DNA of 64,000 nt from Leptofilum sp965223285 (lineage in GTDB: Bacteria; Chloroflexota; Anaerolineae; Promineifilales; Promineifilaceae): NCBI RefSeq assembly GCF_965223285.1, contig NZ_OZ244997.1:2914001-2978000 (forward strand). The letters are read 5' to 3'. Each line of letters begins with the position of its first letter. Positions within the stretch are counted from its first letter, which is position 1. This document shows positions 41,226-49,134 of the stretch, one piece after another. The notes under the pieces are model-generated. The model searched no databases, was not told the origin of the DNA, and saw only the letters and a list, made by a program, of their open reading frames with translations. The position numbers and the translations under genes are program-made.

Positions 41226-41714
41226 AGCAGTAAGCAATACGACCGTACTTGCCACGCTGATTAAGCTCAAAACATACCTTTTTCACAAGCTATCCCCAAT
41301 CGTGTAACAATGCCTTTCTAAATAGTTGTTAATAGTTGTACTCCCCACTATTGTCTACCAAGGAGCAGGTTAACAAACCGTCACCTACTCCCCGTAATTT
41401 GCTTGATTGTTCTTTATCCATCAAAAGTTGCATAGCATAATCCATCAAGAGCTAGATGTTTCCCCAGAGCCCAGTGTAATAGACTGTTCCCATCTTCATC
41501 AAATCAAGTTTAGGACAAGAAAGCATCGTAACCAGAGCCTAAGACACTGCACTGAGCTTCCCCAAGCATTATCGGAGGCGGTCTTTGGCAGGTTCAGCTT
41601 GGGCGGAAAATTGGTTTTGTTGGTTGGGCTGAACGCCGCAACCAACATCTGTATTCCATCCATTATCCATCAGCTCACTGCCGGTCGTAAAGACCTCGTC
41701 AAAGGAATAGTCTA
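41226..41714. other. 489-bp spacer with one arm of a direct repeat
   Basis: No convincing gene. A TTG-started frame of 102 codons (41407-41715) has no recognisable domain and covers the repeat, so it is not called. The 75-bp element at 41416-41490 recurs at 42736-42810. Possibly this is a decayed gene copy or the leader of the methyltransferase gene. Confidence 0.5.
41416..41490. repeat. 75-bp direct repeat, copy 1
   Basis: Starts ATCCATCAAAAGTTG and ends AGACTGTTCC. Roughly three quarters of positions match the copy at 42736-42810 without gaps. Confidence 0.8.
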
Positions 41715-42608
41715 ATGATTAATCAACAAAAACAGACAATTGATTCTCAGTCAAAAACACCCACTTTTGATCCCATACGTTACAAAGATGGACAACAAGC
41801 ACAGTGGAACCAAGTGGCTGCTGGCTGGCGGCAATGGTGGCCGCTGTTTGAGCAGGGCGCACAGCCGCTTAGCCAGCATCTTGTTACTTTGGCCAATCTC
41901 CAATCCGGACAACGCGTGCTAGATGTAGCAACTGGAGTTGGAGAGCCAGCTTTAACGGCCGTTGCCACAGTTGGCGAAAAAGGCCGCATCATCGCCATCG
42001 ATCAATCCGCTCAAATGTTGGCAATTGCAAAAGAGCGAGCAGGGACATTAGGCTACCAAGCAGATTTCTTGGAGATGGATGCCGAGTCGCTCGACCTACC
42101 TCCAAGCAGCTTTGATGCCATTCTTAGTCGCTGGGGGTTGATGTTTTTGCCCAATTTGGATGAGGCCCTTGGTGAGATGCGGCAATTGTTACGGGTAGGT
42201 GGGCGGCTAGCAACGGCCGTTTGGGATGTTCCTTCAAAGGTGCCAATGCTCAGCCTGCCGATGCGTATTGTCCGTGAGTTCCTTCAACTGCCACCACCAC
42301 CTGCTGGCATACCCACCCCTTTCAATTTGGCAGATATTGCCACATTCGAGCAGCGGCTTGCCCAAGCTGGGTTTAAAGAGATACAGAGCGAATGCCTGAC
42401 ATTAACCTGGGAATTCGCTTCGGCAGAGGAGTTTGTCCAAATGACCCGCGATCTTGCTGCCCCCGTCACCGCTTTGTTAGCCAATCATCCTGTCGAGCGT
42501 CAGGTGGCGGTGTGGGATGCTATTGGCGAAGCGGTTGAGCAGTATCGGGCGGCAAACGGCCGTATTGTTGTCCCCAGCGAAGTGATTTGTGTTGTTGCAA
42601 TTCGATGA
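41715..42608 (+). CDS. Class I SAM-dependent methyltransferase
   Basis: A 297-residue small-molecule methyltransferase of the UbiE/Methyltransf_11 type: RVLDVATGVGEPALTAVATVGEKGRIIAIDQ is the SAM loop, DAILSRWGLMFLPNLDEALGEMRQLLRVGGRLATAVW the acidic and post-core motifs. The C-terminal lid is helical. The substrate is unknown. It is flanked by the two copies of a 75-bp repeat, as if the gene had been inserted or duplicated with its leader. No ribosome site of strength is visible before the ATG. Confidence 0.87.
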   Translation: MINQQKQTIDSQSKTPTFDPIRYKDGQQAQWNQVAAGWRQWWPLFEQGAQPLSQHLVTLANLQSGQRVLDVATGVGEPALTAVATVGEKGRIIAIDQSAQMLAIAKERAGTLGYQADFLEMDAESLDLPPSSFDAILSRWGLMFLPNLDEALGEMRQLLRVGGRLATAVWDVPSKVPMLSLPMRIVREFLQLPPPPAGIPTPFNLADIATFEQRLAQAGFKEIQSECLTLTWEFASAEEFVQMTRDLAAPVTALLANHPVERQVAVWDAIGEAVEQYRAANGRIVVPSEVICVVAIR

Positions 42609-42735
42609 CACCTGTTATCAACTTTCACCCACGCTCAAGACAACATGTGGCAGGAGCAGATCACGTCCAAATATAGTCTTAAAAGTTATGTAGCGCTACG
42701 GGAAAGCCTGAATCGGCTAGTGGATATTGAGCAGC

Positions 42736-42810
42736 ATCCATCAAAAGTTGGATAACAAAATCCATCATGTGCTAGATGCATCCCTAGAGCTAATTGATCT
42801 AGACTGTTCT
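42736..42810. repeat. 75-bp direct repeat, copy 2
   Basis: ATCCATCAAAAGTTG ... AGACTGTTCT, 26 bases before the CPBP protein gene and 1,320 bp from copy 1. Confidence 0.8.
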
Positions 42811-42835
42811 TAACTTAATCTTCTGGAGGTATAAA

Positions 42836-43540
42836 ATGAGTAGTGCAATACTGTTCGATAAAAATAGCATTTGGCGGCGACTTGGCATTGTAACCGTTCT
42901 ATTGATCCTGTTAATTGGCCCCAACTTTGGCCCCATTCCTCTGACGCTGCTACAGAGTCTCTCTCTTGAAGGGGCGATCATCGGGATGTTAGTCTGGTTT
43001 TTGGTTGGGTTTAGCATAATCATCGCCGCTATCTTGCGGCTGAGTGGCATGTCCTTGCGGGAACTACTGAGTTATGTTGGTGTGGGTGCGCCCTCTCGCT
43101 TAGGGCCAAATATTGTTGGGGTGATCGTTGGTTTACTAATGGCAGCATCATTCTATGGCAATATTCTCCAATTTGCACCCGAAACCAATCTCGCCCAAAT
43201 TAATGGGTTTCGGATATTGACGGTACTCTTAGCAGGCACAGGTGTGGTGCTTGAGGACATTATCACGCGTGGCTGGTTGATGAACCAACTGCGGGAGTTG
43301 CAGATTCCCAACTGGGTGCAGGCAGTGGCTTCGGCCCTTCTTTTTGCCCTCTATCACACCGTTTTTGCTGGATTTAACATTGCTGCCTTCATCGCCAGTA
43401 TCGTTCTCGGGTTGATTCTGTCTGGCTTGTTTTTGTGGGGCAAACGCAGCCTCACCCCCGTTATCATAGCCCACAGCCTTGCTGTTATCCTTGCCGAACC
43501 GTTTGCTTCAATGATGATTTTCTTGACGGCAAATTTGTAA
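42836..43540 (+). CDS. CPBP-family intramembrane metalloprotease
   Basis: A 234-residue polytopic protein with about seven membrane segments. The Abi/CPBP motifs are present as VVLEDIITRGWLMNQL (motif 1, ED in place of EE), LLFALYHTVFAGFN (motif 2, FxxxH) and IAHSLAVILAEPF (motif 3 histidine). Members cleave substrates within the membrane, as CAAX proteases or in peptide self-immunity. TCTGGAGG lies eight bases upstream of the ATG. Changed motif 1 leaves activity likely but unproven. Confidence 0.87.
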   Translation: MSSAILFDKNSIWRRLGIVTVLLILLIGPNFGPIPLTLLQSLSLEGAIIGMLVWFLVGFSIIIAAILRLSGMSLRELLSYVGVGAPSRLGPNIVGVIVGLLMAASFYGNILQFAPETNLAQINGFRILTVLLAGTGVVLEDIITRGWLMNQLRELQIPNWVQAVASALLFALYHTVFAGFNIAAFIASIVLGLILSGLFLWGKRSLTPVIIAHSLAVILAEPFASMMIFLTANL

Positions 43541-43587
43541 ATAGATTGTAACTATTCAGCAGGCAGACAAGGCCGGTGGAAATTTGC

Positions 43588-43647
43588 CGGGATTAGGGGA
43601 TGAGGGGATTAAATTCAATTAAAAAATCCCCAATCCCCTAATCCCGG
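43588..43647. repeat. Spacer hairpin repeat, ATCCCC type
   Basis: CCGGGATTAGGGG plus ATGAGGGGATT pair with AATCCCC and the complement CCCCTAATCCCGG, giving a long stem. Same two-sided layout as the other spacer repeats, different sequence. Confidence 0.8.
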
Positions 43648-43695
43648 CTATGTTTTGCGTAGCATGCGGCTTGTCCGCGATAGGATATAAAAATA

Positions 43696-44139
43696 ATGAA
43701 TATGAAAAACGTATTGGAAAAATTCAGAAATAAATTATTCGCGAAGTGGGTAGTTTGTAGCATAATACCAGATAAAAAAAGTGTGCGATATGGTATCAAA
43801 TTCAGTTACCCGATCTATATATTGATTGTTTTTGTTGGCACTTCTTTTGAAGATAGGTTCATACTTTCAATAGCAGCACTTATTGCGCTTTTAGCTATAA
43901 AGCTTCCATTACACCCTTTTGATTATGCATACAACTACGGAGTTGCAAAGTTAATCGGATTCAATGAGATTCCTGGGCGAGGCTCTGAGTCACAAGTTAA
44001 TAGCATGGTAGCTCTGATATTTAACTCAGTTGTATTTGCTTTGATAACTTTTGAGGTCTCTATAAATTATGGAGTATTGGCAATTATATATGTTTTGAGT
44101 AGCTTATTCTTTATTGGCATTTTTTTGCTTAAAGACTGA
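43696..44139 (+). CDS. Unknown membrane protein, A+T-rich
   Basis: A 147-residue protein with about four hydrophobic segments (YPIYILIVFVGTSF, ILSIAALIALLAI, SMVALIFNSVVFALITF, LAIIYVLSSLFFIGIFLL). No domain is recognised. Lys/Ile/Asn codons are much more A/T-rich than in neighbours, and the gene lacks ACGGCCGT, so horizontal acquisition is likely. The start ATG has no strong ribosome site. Confidence 0.6.
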   Translation: MNMKNVLEKFRNKLFAKWVVCSIIPDKKSVRYGIKFSYPIYILIVFVGTSFEDRFILSIAALIALLAIKLPLHPFDYAYNYGVAKLIGFNEIPGRGSESQVNSMVALIFNSVVFALITFEVSINYGVLAIIYVLSSLFFIGIFLLKD

Positions 44140-44235
44140 TCTTACCGTGTATTATCTTGTTCCTGGCTTATGGCGAAACTGCATCGCCAACGCCACTCAC
44201 AAGAGTGTGCCGGAGGAAGATAAAAGATATTTTAG

Positions 44236-44270
44236 AATGTGACAGTCACTTTGAAAGTGACTGTCACATT
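44236..44270. repeat. 17-bp perfect inverted repeat (GTGACAGTCAC type)
   Basis: AATGTGACAGTCACTTT (44236-44252) and its complement AAAGTGACTGTCACATT (44254-44270) surround a single G. A 17-bp arm with one central base suggests cruciform/REP-like or protein-binding DNA more than a terminator; no T-run follows. Confidence 0.85.
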
Positions 44271-44317
44271 GATTAGGTCTAATAACCCGTAACTTCCCGA
44301 TTCTTGAGGACACGGAC

Positions 44318-44323
44318 TATACT
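44318..44323 (+). promoter_or_regulatory. -10 box implying a leaderless kinase mRNA
   Basis: TATACT ends six bases before the kinase ATG at 44330, so transcription would start at or next to the start codon. The same GGACTATACT sequence precedes the truncated copy at 46791. No Shine-Dalgarno sequence is present. Confidence 0.6.
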
Positions 44324-44329
44324 ATTGAT

Positions 44330-45520
44330 ATGATAAAAAATCAGGCGAAAGACAAGCGTGAAGTATGGGAAAAGTGGGATTGGGTCTGGCATCTAACAGG
44401 CTATTCGGCATTGGGGATTAATGCCATCCTTAGTCTCCGTAATGGTCAGCTTGGTGATTCTCTACCACTCTTTTTAACGCTCTCAGCACTGCTGGCCTTA
44501 TGGTACATTCCTTTCGTGGCTACCCCCATTGTACGTTGGTGGAATGCGCCTCGACGTGGTTTATTGTACTTTCTTGTTGGTTTTGTATTGTGGGGCGGAC
44601 TGCTTGCCTTGAATGGGTCCTCCCTGATGCTGGCAGCGATGTTCAACCCCATGATCTTCACCCGCTTCCCCATCCGTTGGGCAATCGGTATCATGATTTC
44701 CCTAACAGTGGGCTTTCTCCTACTCTATCAGCTTCTCTACCCCTCAGAAAATTGGTTGATCATCGTCATAGTTGTTTCAGTCTTGCTGTTCATCGCCATC
44801 CTGATGGGCTATTTTATCTCGGCGCTTGCTGTACAAAGTATGGAGCGGCAACGCCTATTGGATGAACTGACGCTGACCCGCGCTAGCTTGTTAAAAGCAG
44901 AACGTGAAGCGGGCGTGCTGGCGGAGCGGCAGCGACTGTCGCGCGAAATTCATGATACGCTGGCACAGCAATTCACCTCTATAATTATGCATCTGTCTGC
45001 GGCGCGTTTGGGTAATTCGACGGCTATACAGACGCATTTGCAGCAGGTGGAACAGGCCGCGCGGGAAGGTCTCGATGAGTCGCGGCGCATTATTTGGGAC
45101 ATGCGCCCGGAGCTGCTTGACGATGCGACTTTGGTGGAGAGTATTGAAGGGGTGGCCGCGCGCTGGTCTGCGGAGAACAAGATTCAAGTGGAAACGGCCG
45201 TTACCGGCACCCCACACCCCCTAGACGACGCTATCGAAACTGCTCTGCTCCGTATCACCCAGGAAGCATTGCATAACATCAAAAAACACGCCAAAGCACA
45301 GGTTGTCAACATCACCCTCTCCTACATGCCCAGCCTTCTCGCGCTAGACATAGCCGATAACGGCAAGGGGTTCGACACATCAAGACGAAACGGCCGTGGC
45401 TTTGGCCTGAAAACGATGCGTGAGCGGGCAGAGGAACTAGGCGGCAGTTTGACCATTGAAAGTGAGTTGGGGCAGGGAACGGCCGTTGCCGTTTCGCTAC
45501 CCATTGAGGAGACCTTATGA
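44330..45520 (+). CDS. Sensor histidine kinase (NarX/DesK-type, HisKA_3)
   Basis: A 396-residue kinase. Five or six N-terminal membrane segments (~18-170) form the sensor part without a known extracellular domain. A coiled linker leads to ERQRLSREIHDTLAQQFTSIIMHL, with the phospho-accepting His208, and the HATPase part has ITQEALHNIKKHA (N box), ALDIADNGKGFD and GRGFGLKTMRERAEELGG. It phosphorylates the response regulator whose gene overlaps its end by four bases. The signal sensed is unknown. The promoter places the start codon at the likely transcription start. Confidence 0.92.
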   Translation: MIKNQAKDKREVWEKWDWVWHLTGYSALGINAILSLRNGQLGDSLPLFLTLSALLALWYIPFVATPIVRWWNAPRRGLLYFLVGFVLWGGLLALNGSSLMLAAMFNPMIFTRFPIRWAIGIMISLTVGFLLLYQLLYPSENWLIIVIVVSVLLFIAILMGYFISALAVQSMERQRLLDELTLTRASLLKAEREAGVLAERQRLSREIHDTLAQQFTSIIMHLSAARLGNSTAIQTHLQQVEQAAREGLDESRRIIWDMRPELLDDATLVESIEGVAARWSAENKIQVETAVTGTPHPLDDAIETALLRITQEALHNIKKHAKAQVVNITLSYMPSLLALDIADNGKGFDTSRRNGRGFGLKTMRERAEELGGSLTIESELGQGTAVAVSLPIEETL

Positions 45521-46146
45521 GTATTCGGATATTAATTGCAGACGATCACCCCGTTGTTCGCAGCGGCCTGGTTGCCCTCCTGAACTCGCAACCCGATTTT
45601 GACGTGGTTGCTGAGGCTAAAAATGGCGAGACGGCCGTCTCCTTATCTCTGGCCCACACTCCCGATGTCATCCTGATGGATTTACAAATGCCCGTGTTGG
45701 ACGGTTTGGCAGCTATCCAGCAAATTCGCGCCCAGCAACCAGAGGCACGCATTATTGTCCTGACCACCTATGATACCGATGCCGACATCATGCCCGCGCT
45801 TAAGGCTGGGGCGACGGGCTATTTACTCAAAGATACACCCCCTAAAGCGCTATTTGACGCTATCCAAAGCGCAGTTCGGGGTGAAGTTGCTTACGCTCCC
45901 AAAGTCACCGCAAAACTCACGCGCCACCTGACTGGGACACCCAAACGAACCTTAAGTAACCGTGAGGTAGAGGTATTGAAACTAGCCTCCCAAGGCAACT
46001 CCAACAAAGCGATTGCCAGCAAATTGCACATCACCGAAGCCACGGTCAAATCACATTTTGTACATATCTTTAATAAATTAGAGGTTGATGACCGCACAGC
46101 GGCCGTCACGGTTGCCCTGAAACAAAAAATAATTCGGCTGACTTAA
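45517..46146 (+). CDS. NarL/FixJ-type response regulator
   Basis: A 209-residue two-domain regulator. The receiver has the acidic pair in ILIADDHPVVRSGL, phospho-acceptor Asp55 in VILMDLQMPVLDG, and the switch residues in VLTTYDTD and LLKDTPP. The LuxR DNA-binding domain is TLSNREVEVLKLASQGNSNKAIASKLHITEATVKSHFVHIFNKL. It is coupled to the kinase by a four-base overlap. Targets are unknown; the gene for a methyltransferase-like membrane protein follows 48 bp on. Confidence 0.95.
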   Translation: MSIRILIADDHPVVRSGLVALLNSQPDFDVVAEAKNGETAVSLSLAHTPDVILMDLQMPVLDGLAAIQQIRAQQPEARIIVLTTYDTDADIMPALKAGATGYLLKDTPPKALFDAIQSAVRGEVAYAPKVTAKLTRHLTGTPKRTLSNREVEVLKLASQGNSNKAIASKLHITEATVKSHFVHIFNKLEVDDRTAAVTVALKQKIIRLT

Positions 46147-46194
46147 CAACTCATGTTGAACGAACGTTAGACTGCCAAAGGAAGTTGTAGAGAA

Positions 46195-46638
46195 ATGAAG
46201 TGGAAATGGGGAAATGTCCCAATTCCGATACAGTACGTTGCCGGACTAGTGCTTGGCGCTATCCTCCAAGTGTCAGTTCCGCGACCAATTTTCAATGACC
46301 CACGAGTTGGGGACATCCTTGGTCTGGTGATTGCGGCGATAGGTATTGGAACTGTTATCTGGTCTGTCGTTGCGGCAGGATATGTCGATATTGAATCTCC
46401 ACAGAAGCTCGTCACCTCCGGGCCTTATGCTCGGAGTCGTAATCCAATGATGCTCGCTTGGACACTCATTTATGTGGGGATCTCTTTAGTGGCAAACTCT
46501 ATTTGGATTCTTGCTTTCCTTGTATTGGTCATTCTTGTCACGCACTTTGTGGACATTCCCAAGGAGGAGCAGTTTCTTGAGAATCAATTTGGAGATGAAT
46601 ATGCCGAATATCGGCGTCGCGTGAGCCGTTACTTATGA
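46195..46638 (+). CDS. Isoprenylcysteine carboxyl methyltransferase-like membrane protein
   Basis: A 147-residue protein with four membrane segments and the ICMT/PEMT-type SAM motif LVTSGPYARSRNPMMLAWTLIYVGISL, followed by the C-terminal EEQFLENQFGDEYAEYRRRVSRYL with the conserved E and RRV ends. Bacterial members methylate lipids, quinones or isoprenoid acids. It is probably co-transcribed with the two-component system. AAAGGAAG lies a short distance upstream of the ATG. Confidence 0.87.
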   Translation: MKWKWGNVPIPIQYVAGLVLGAILQVSVPRPIFNDPRVGDILGLVIAAIGIGTVIWSVVAAGYVDIESPQKLVTSGPYARSRNPMMLAWTLIYVGISLVANSIWILAFLVLVILVTHFVDIPKEEQFLENQFGDEYAEYRRRVSRYL

Positions 46639-46780
46639 GGCGTTCTCTGCAAGCATCCCCCCCAACAGTTGACAGTCTAACAACTCGCTGGAGCAGACGC
46701 CACTATCTGGCGGAAAAATCAGGGTGTCGTGGAAAGTTGCTGCTACAGTATTAACGTAAAAAGCCTCGATGGTTACGGAC

Positions 46781-46786
46781 TATACT
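46781..46786 (+). promoter_or_regulatory. -10 box of the truncated kinase copy
   Basis: TATACT in the same GGACTATACTA context as at 44318, four bases before the ATG at 46791. Confidence 0.5.
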
Positions 46787-46790
46787 AATT

Positions 46791-47033
46791 ATGATAGAAA
46801 ATCAAGCAAGCAGTAAGCGCGAAGTATGGGAACAGTGGGATTGGATTTGGCATCTAACTTCCTATTTTGGTTGGGTCTATCCAGAAAACCTGGGGTCAGT
46901 TTTGCAGCGCACCAATAATCATTACTTTTACCACATGGGTGAAGCAGCGGCCGTTCGGCAGCTATTAGACCACACCGGTTACCCAGAGGTCATGGCAGAT
47001 GAGGGGGCGATAGATTATTATCCAGAGCGTTAG
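46791..47033 (+). pseudogene. Truncated kinase-start duplicate fused to an unrelated tail
   Basis: The first ~24 codons (MIENQASSKREVWEQWDWIWHLTSY) and the upstream -10 sequence are a diverged copy of the histidine kinase start at 44330 (MIKNQAKDKREVWEKWDWVWHLTGY). After that the frame continues with a different sequence (PENLGSVLQRTNNHYFYHMGEAAAVRQLL) and stops after 80 residues. This looks like a recombination scar joining a gene start to another fragment. A functional small protein cannot be excluded. Confidence 0.65.
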
Positions 47034-47070
47034 GCTAAAAGTACCGCCACGTCTGGCAACGCAAAAAACG

Positions 47071-47112
47071 AAGCCCGTAGCTCCCCTTTAGAAGGGTGGC
47101 GCGGGCTTTTTT
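47071..47112 (+). terminator. Intrinsic terminator
   Basis: AAGCCCG (47071-47077) pairs with CGGGCTT (47102-47108), with inner CCCCTTT/AAGGGTGG pairing, then TTTTTT. It separates the kinase remnant from the convergent rlmH gene. Confidence 0.75.
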
Positions 47113-47130
47113 GGTGGGAAACGGCCGTTT

Positions 47131-47607
47131 CTACTTATGATATTGTTCACCCGCCAAAATGGTGCAGGCGCGGTAAAGCTGCTCCAGCAGCAAGATGTGG
47201 GCCAGTTCGTGGGTAAAGGTAAGGGGGGAGAGGGAGATTTCTTCGTGACAGGCAGCCAGCACCTCGTCTGAAAAGCCCAATGGGCCACCAATGAGAAAGG
47301 CGATACGGCCGTTTTCCACCACCCTCTTTTGCAGCCATTTTGCCAAACCGGGGCTGCTCCGCATTTTGCCCGTGGGCGTGAGGGCGATAAGGCGGTGGCT
47401 GTCGCTGACCACTTTCAGCAGTTGCTCTCCTTCCTTGGCCATCGCCACGTCGTCGGGAACGCTGCGGCCAACCACATCTTTCACCTCAACTAGATTGAGC
47501 GTGGTGTACCGCCCTAGCCTTTTGACATAATCTTGCTGGGCAGCCAGCCACGCTCTGTTTTTGATTTTCCCCACGGTGGCGATGGTGAGACGGCCGTTTA
47601 GTCGCAT
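47131..47607 (-). CDS. rlmH: 23S rRNA (pseudouridine1915-N3)-methyltransferase
   Basis: A 158-residue SPOUT protein. LTIATVGKIKNRAWLAAQQDYVKRLGRY starts it; the knot carries IALTPTGKMRSSPGLAKWLQKR, IAFLIGGPLGFSDEVL and SLSPLTFTHELAHILLLEQLYRACTILAGEQYHK, with the conserved YHK end. It methylates pseudouridine 1915 in helix 69 of 23S rRNA. It is the third rRNA methyltransferase gene of this half of the window. The start ATG at 47607 overlaps an ACGGCCGT-containing stretch coding for NGR. Confidence 0.95.
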   Translation of the reverse strand: MRLNGRLTIATVGKIKNRAWLAAQQDYVKRLGRYTTLNLVEVKDVVGRSVPDDVAMAKEGEQLLKVVSDSHRLIALTPTGKMRSSPGLAKWLQKRVVENGRIAFLIGGPLGFSDEVLAACHEEISLSPLTFTHELAHILLLEQLYRACTILAGEQYHK

Positions 47608-47611
47608 AGCT

Positions 47612-47667
47612 CAGTAGGCCAGTATTCAGTGATCAGTAAGTCAGTAAACTGATTACTGAATAACGCC
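47612..47667. repeat. Spacer hairpin repeat, CAGTAATCAGTAA type
   Basis: CAGTATTCAGTGATCAGTAAGTCAGTAA followed by the complement TGATTACTGAATA, between rlmH and the AOS-family gene. Confidence 0.8.
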
Positions 47668-48867
47668 TAGTTGCCGCCCCCCCTCAATAATCGTGTCGGC
47701 ACAAAAATCAATATCCTCAAGGCAGTGAGCAGCAGAGACGCAGGCACGCAGCCGCGCCTGGCCTTCTGGCACTACTGGAGCCACCACCGCCTGCACAAAA
47801 ATGCCGCGATCCCGGCAATATTTGGCCAGCATCGCTGCTCGGTCTGTGCTGCCACAGACCACCGGTACAATGGCAGTTTCGGTGTGGAGCAGATCAAATC
47901 CGGCACGACGCAGCCGACCAGCAAAATGATCATAGTTATCTTGCAGCTTCTTCACGCGCCATGGCTCTGCCTCAATCACATCGAAGGCTGCTTTGGCTGC
48001 CCCAGCGGAAGCGGGTGGAATTGCCGCGGAAAAGATGAAGGCGCGGGCTTCATGCTTCAAAAATTGAATCAGCTTTTTATTACCAGCTACGTAGCCACCC
48101 GCGCTAGGGATTGCCTTACTCAACGTACCCATTTTGATGTCGATGCTGTCTGGCGGTAAGTCGAAATGTTCTTCAATGCCGTGCCCTGTCTCGCCCAGCA
48201 CGCCAATGGAATGGGCTTCATCAATCATTAAATAGGCACCATATTTGCGGCACAGGCGCACCATTTCCGGCAGATTAATGATGTCACCATCCATGCTAAA
48301 AACTGAATCGGCAATGACCAATTTACGGCCGTTCGCCCCCGCCTCCTGCAATCGTCTTTCCAGATGATCCATGTCGTTGTGCCGAAAACGGACAAATTTG
48401 GCCATCGCCAACATGCAGCCATCTACAATGCTGGCGTGGTTTAGCTTGTCGCAAATGACCGTATCCCCTTTCCGTAGCAAGCTGGAAATGGTGGCTAAAT
48501 TTGTTACGTAGCCACTGGAAAAGGTGATGGCCGCTTCGGTTTGCTTAAACTGGGCAATGCGGGCTTCTAATTCGTTGTGTAGCTTGAGGGAACCGGCCAG
48601 CAGGCGCACACCGTGGGTGCCGGTACCGTATTTATCAACGGCCGCTTTGGCCGCTGCGTTAATTTCAGGATGTCCAATGAGACCCAAGTAAGAGTAGCTC
48701 CCCAGCATAATCATCTCGCCGTGATTTTCTACATTGACACGGCCGTTTGGCAAAATATCCTGCGTCGCTTCCAAGTAGAAATAAAGTCCCACCTCTTTGT
48801 AATGTTCAATATCCCACAAAGTTTCCGGTACGAGTTCCGGCTTTTTCAACGTGGTTTCACCAATCAT
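47653..48867 (-). CDS. PLP-dependent alpha-oxoamine synthase (Kbl/BioF/SPT-like)
   Basis: About 404 residues, aminotransferase fold I. SYSYLGLIGHPEINAAAKAAVDKYGTGTHGVRLLAGSLKLHNELEARIA and FSSGYVTNLATISSLLRKGD are family hallmarks; MIDEAHSIGVLGETGHG and the lysine in MGTLSKAIPSAGGY bind PLP. The family joins an amino acid to an acyl-CoA: glycine C-acetyltransferase, 8-amino-7-oxononanoate synthase and serine palmitoyltransferase are the options. The LYFYLEATQD start and the GTGTHG/GSLKLH pattern resemble bacterial SPT-like and Kbl proteins. ATG 48867 follows a GAGGAGA site. Confidence 0.88.
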   Translation of the reverse strand: MIGETTLKKPELVPETLWDIEHYKEVGLYFYLEATQDILPNGRVNVENHGEMIMLGSYSYLGLIGHPEINAAAKAAVDKYGTGTHGVRLLAGSLKLHNELEARIAQFKQTEAAITFSSGYVTNLATISSLLRKGDTVICDKLNHASIVDGCMLAMAKFVRFRHNDMDHLERRLQEAGANGRKLVIADSVFSMDGDIINLPEMVRLCRKYGAYLMIDEAHSIGVLGETGHGIEEHFDLPPDSIDIKMGTLSKAIPSAGGYVAGNKKLIQFLKHEARAFIFSAAIPPASAGAAKAAFDVIEAEPWRVKKLQDNYDHFAGRLRRAGFDLLHTETAIVPVVCGSTDRAAMLAKYCRDRGIFVQAVVAPVVPEGQARLRACVSAAHCLEDIDFCADTIIEGGRQLGVIQ

Positions 48868-49043
48868 TGATCTCTCCTCATCACACAAAATAGGTTCAGG
48901 TTGTCGCCATCGTGCCTGAACAACACCGTAATTTTATCGTTGGCTCAGCCATTTCTCAACAAGTTACGCATTCCTGCCTAAAACGTTGCTCAGAATAGCT
49001 TACCTCAGCTTGCCCCCCGCCTGCAATCCTGCGACAATCCGGT

Positions 49044-49128
49044 CGTCAGTAACCAGTAAGTCAGTGGTCAGTAATCAGTAACTGCCATCTCTTTACTGAA
49101 CACTGACCTACTGAACACTGTTCACTGG
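49044..49128. repeat. Spacer hairpin repeat, CAGTAATCAGTAA type
   Basis: CAGTAACCAGTAAGTCAGTGG plus TCAGTAATCAGTAA pair with TTACTGAACACTGACC and TACTGAACACTG. It ends directly before the penicillin-binding protein gene and supplies its leader. Confidence 0.85.
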
Positions 49129-49134
49129 AGAGAG

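Noticed and set aside
41407..41715. 102-codon frame before the methyltransferase gene
   Set aside because: TTG start, no domain, and it covers a repeated non-coding element; may be a decayed fragment.
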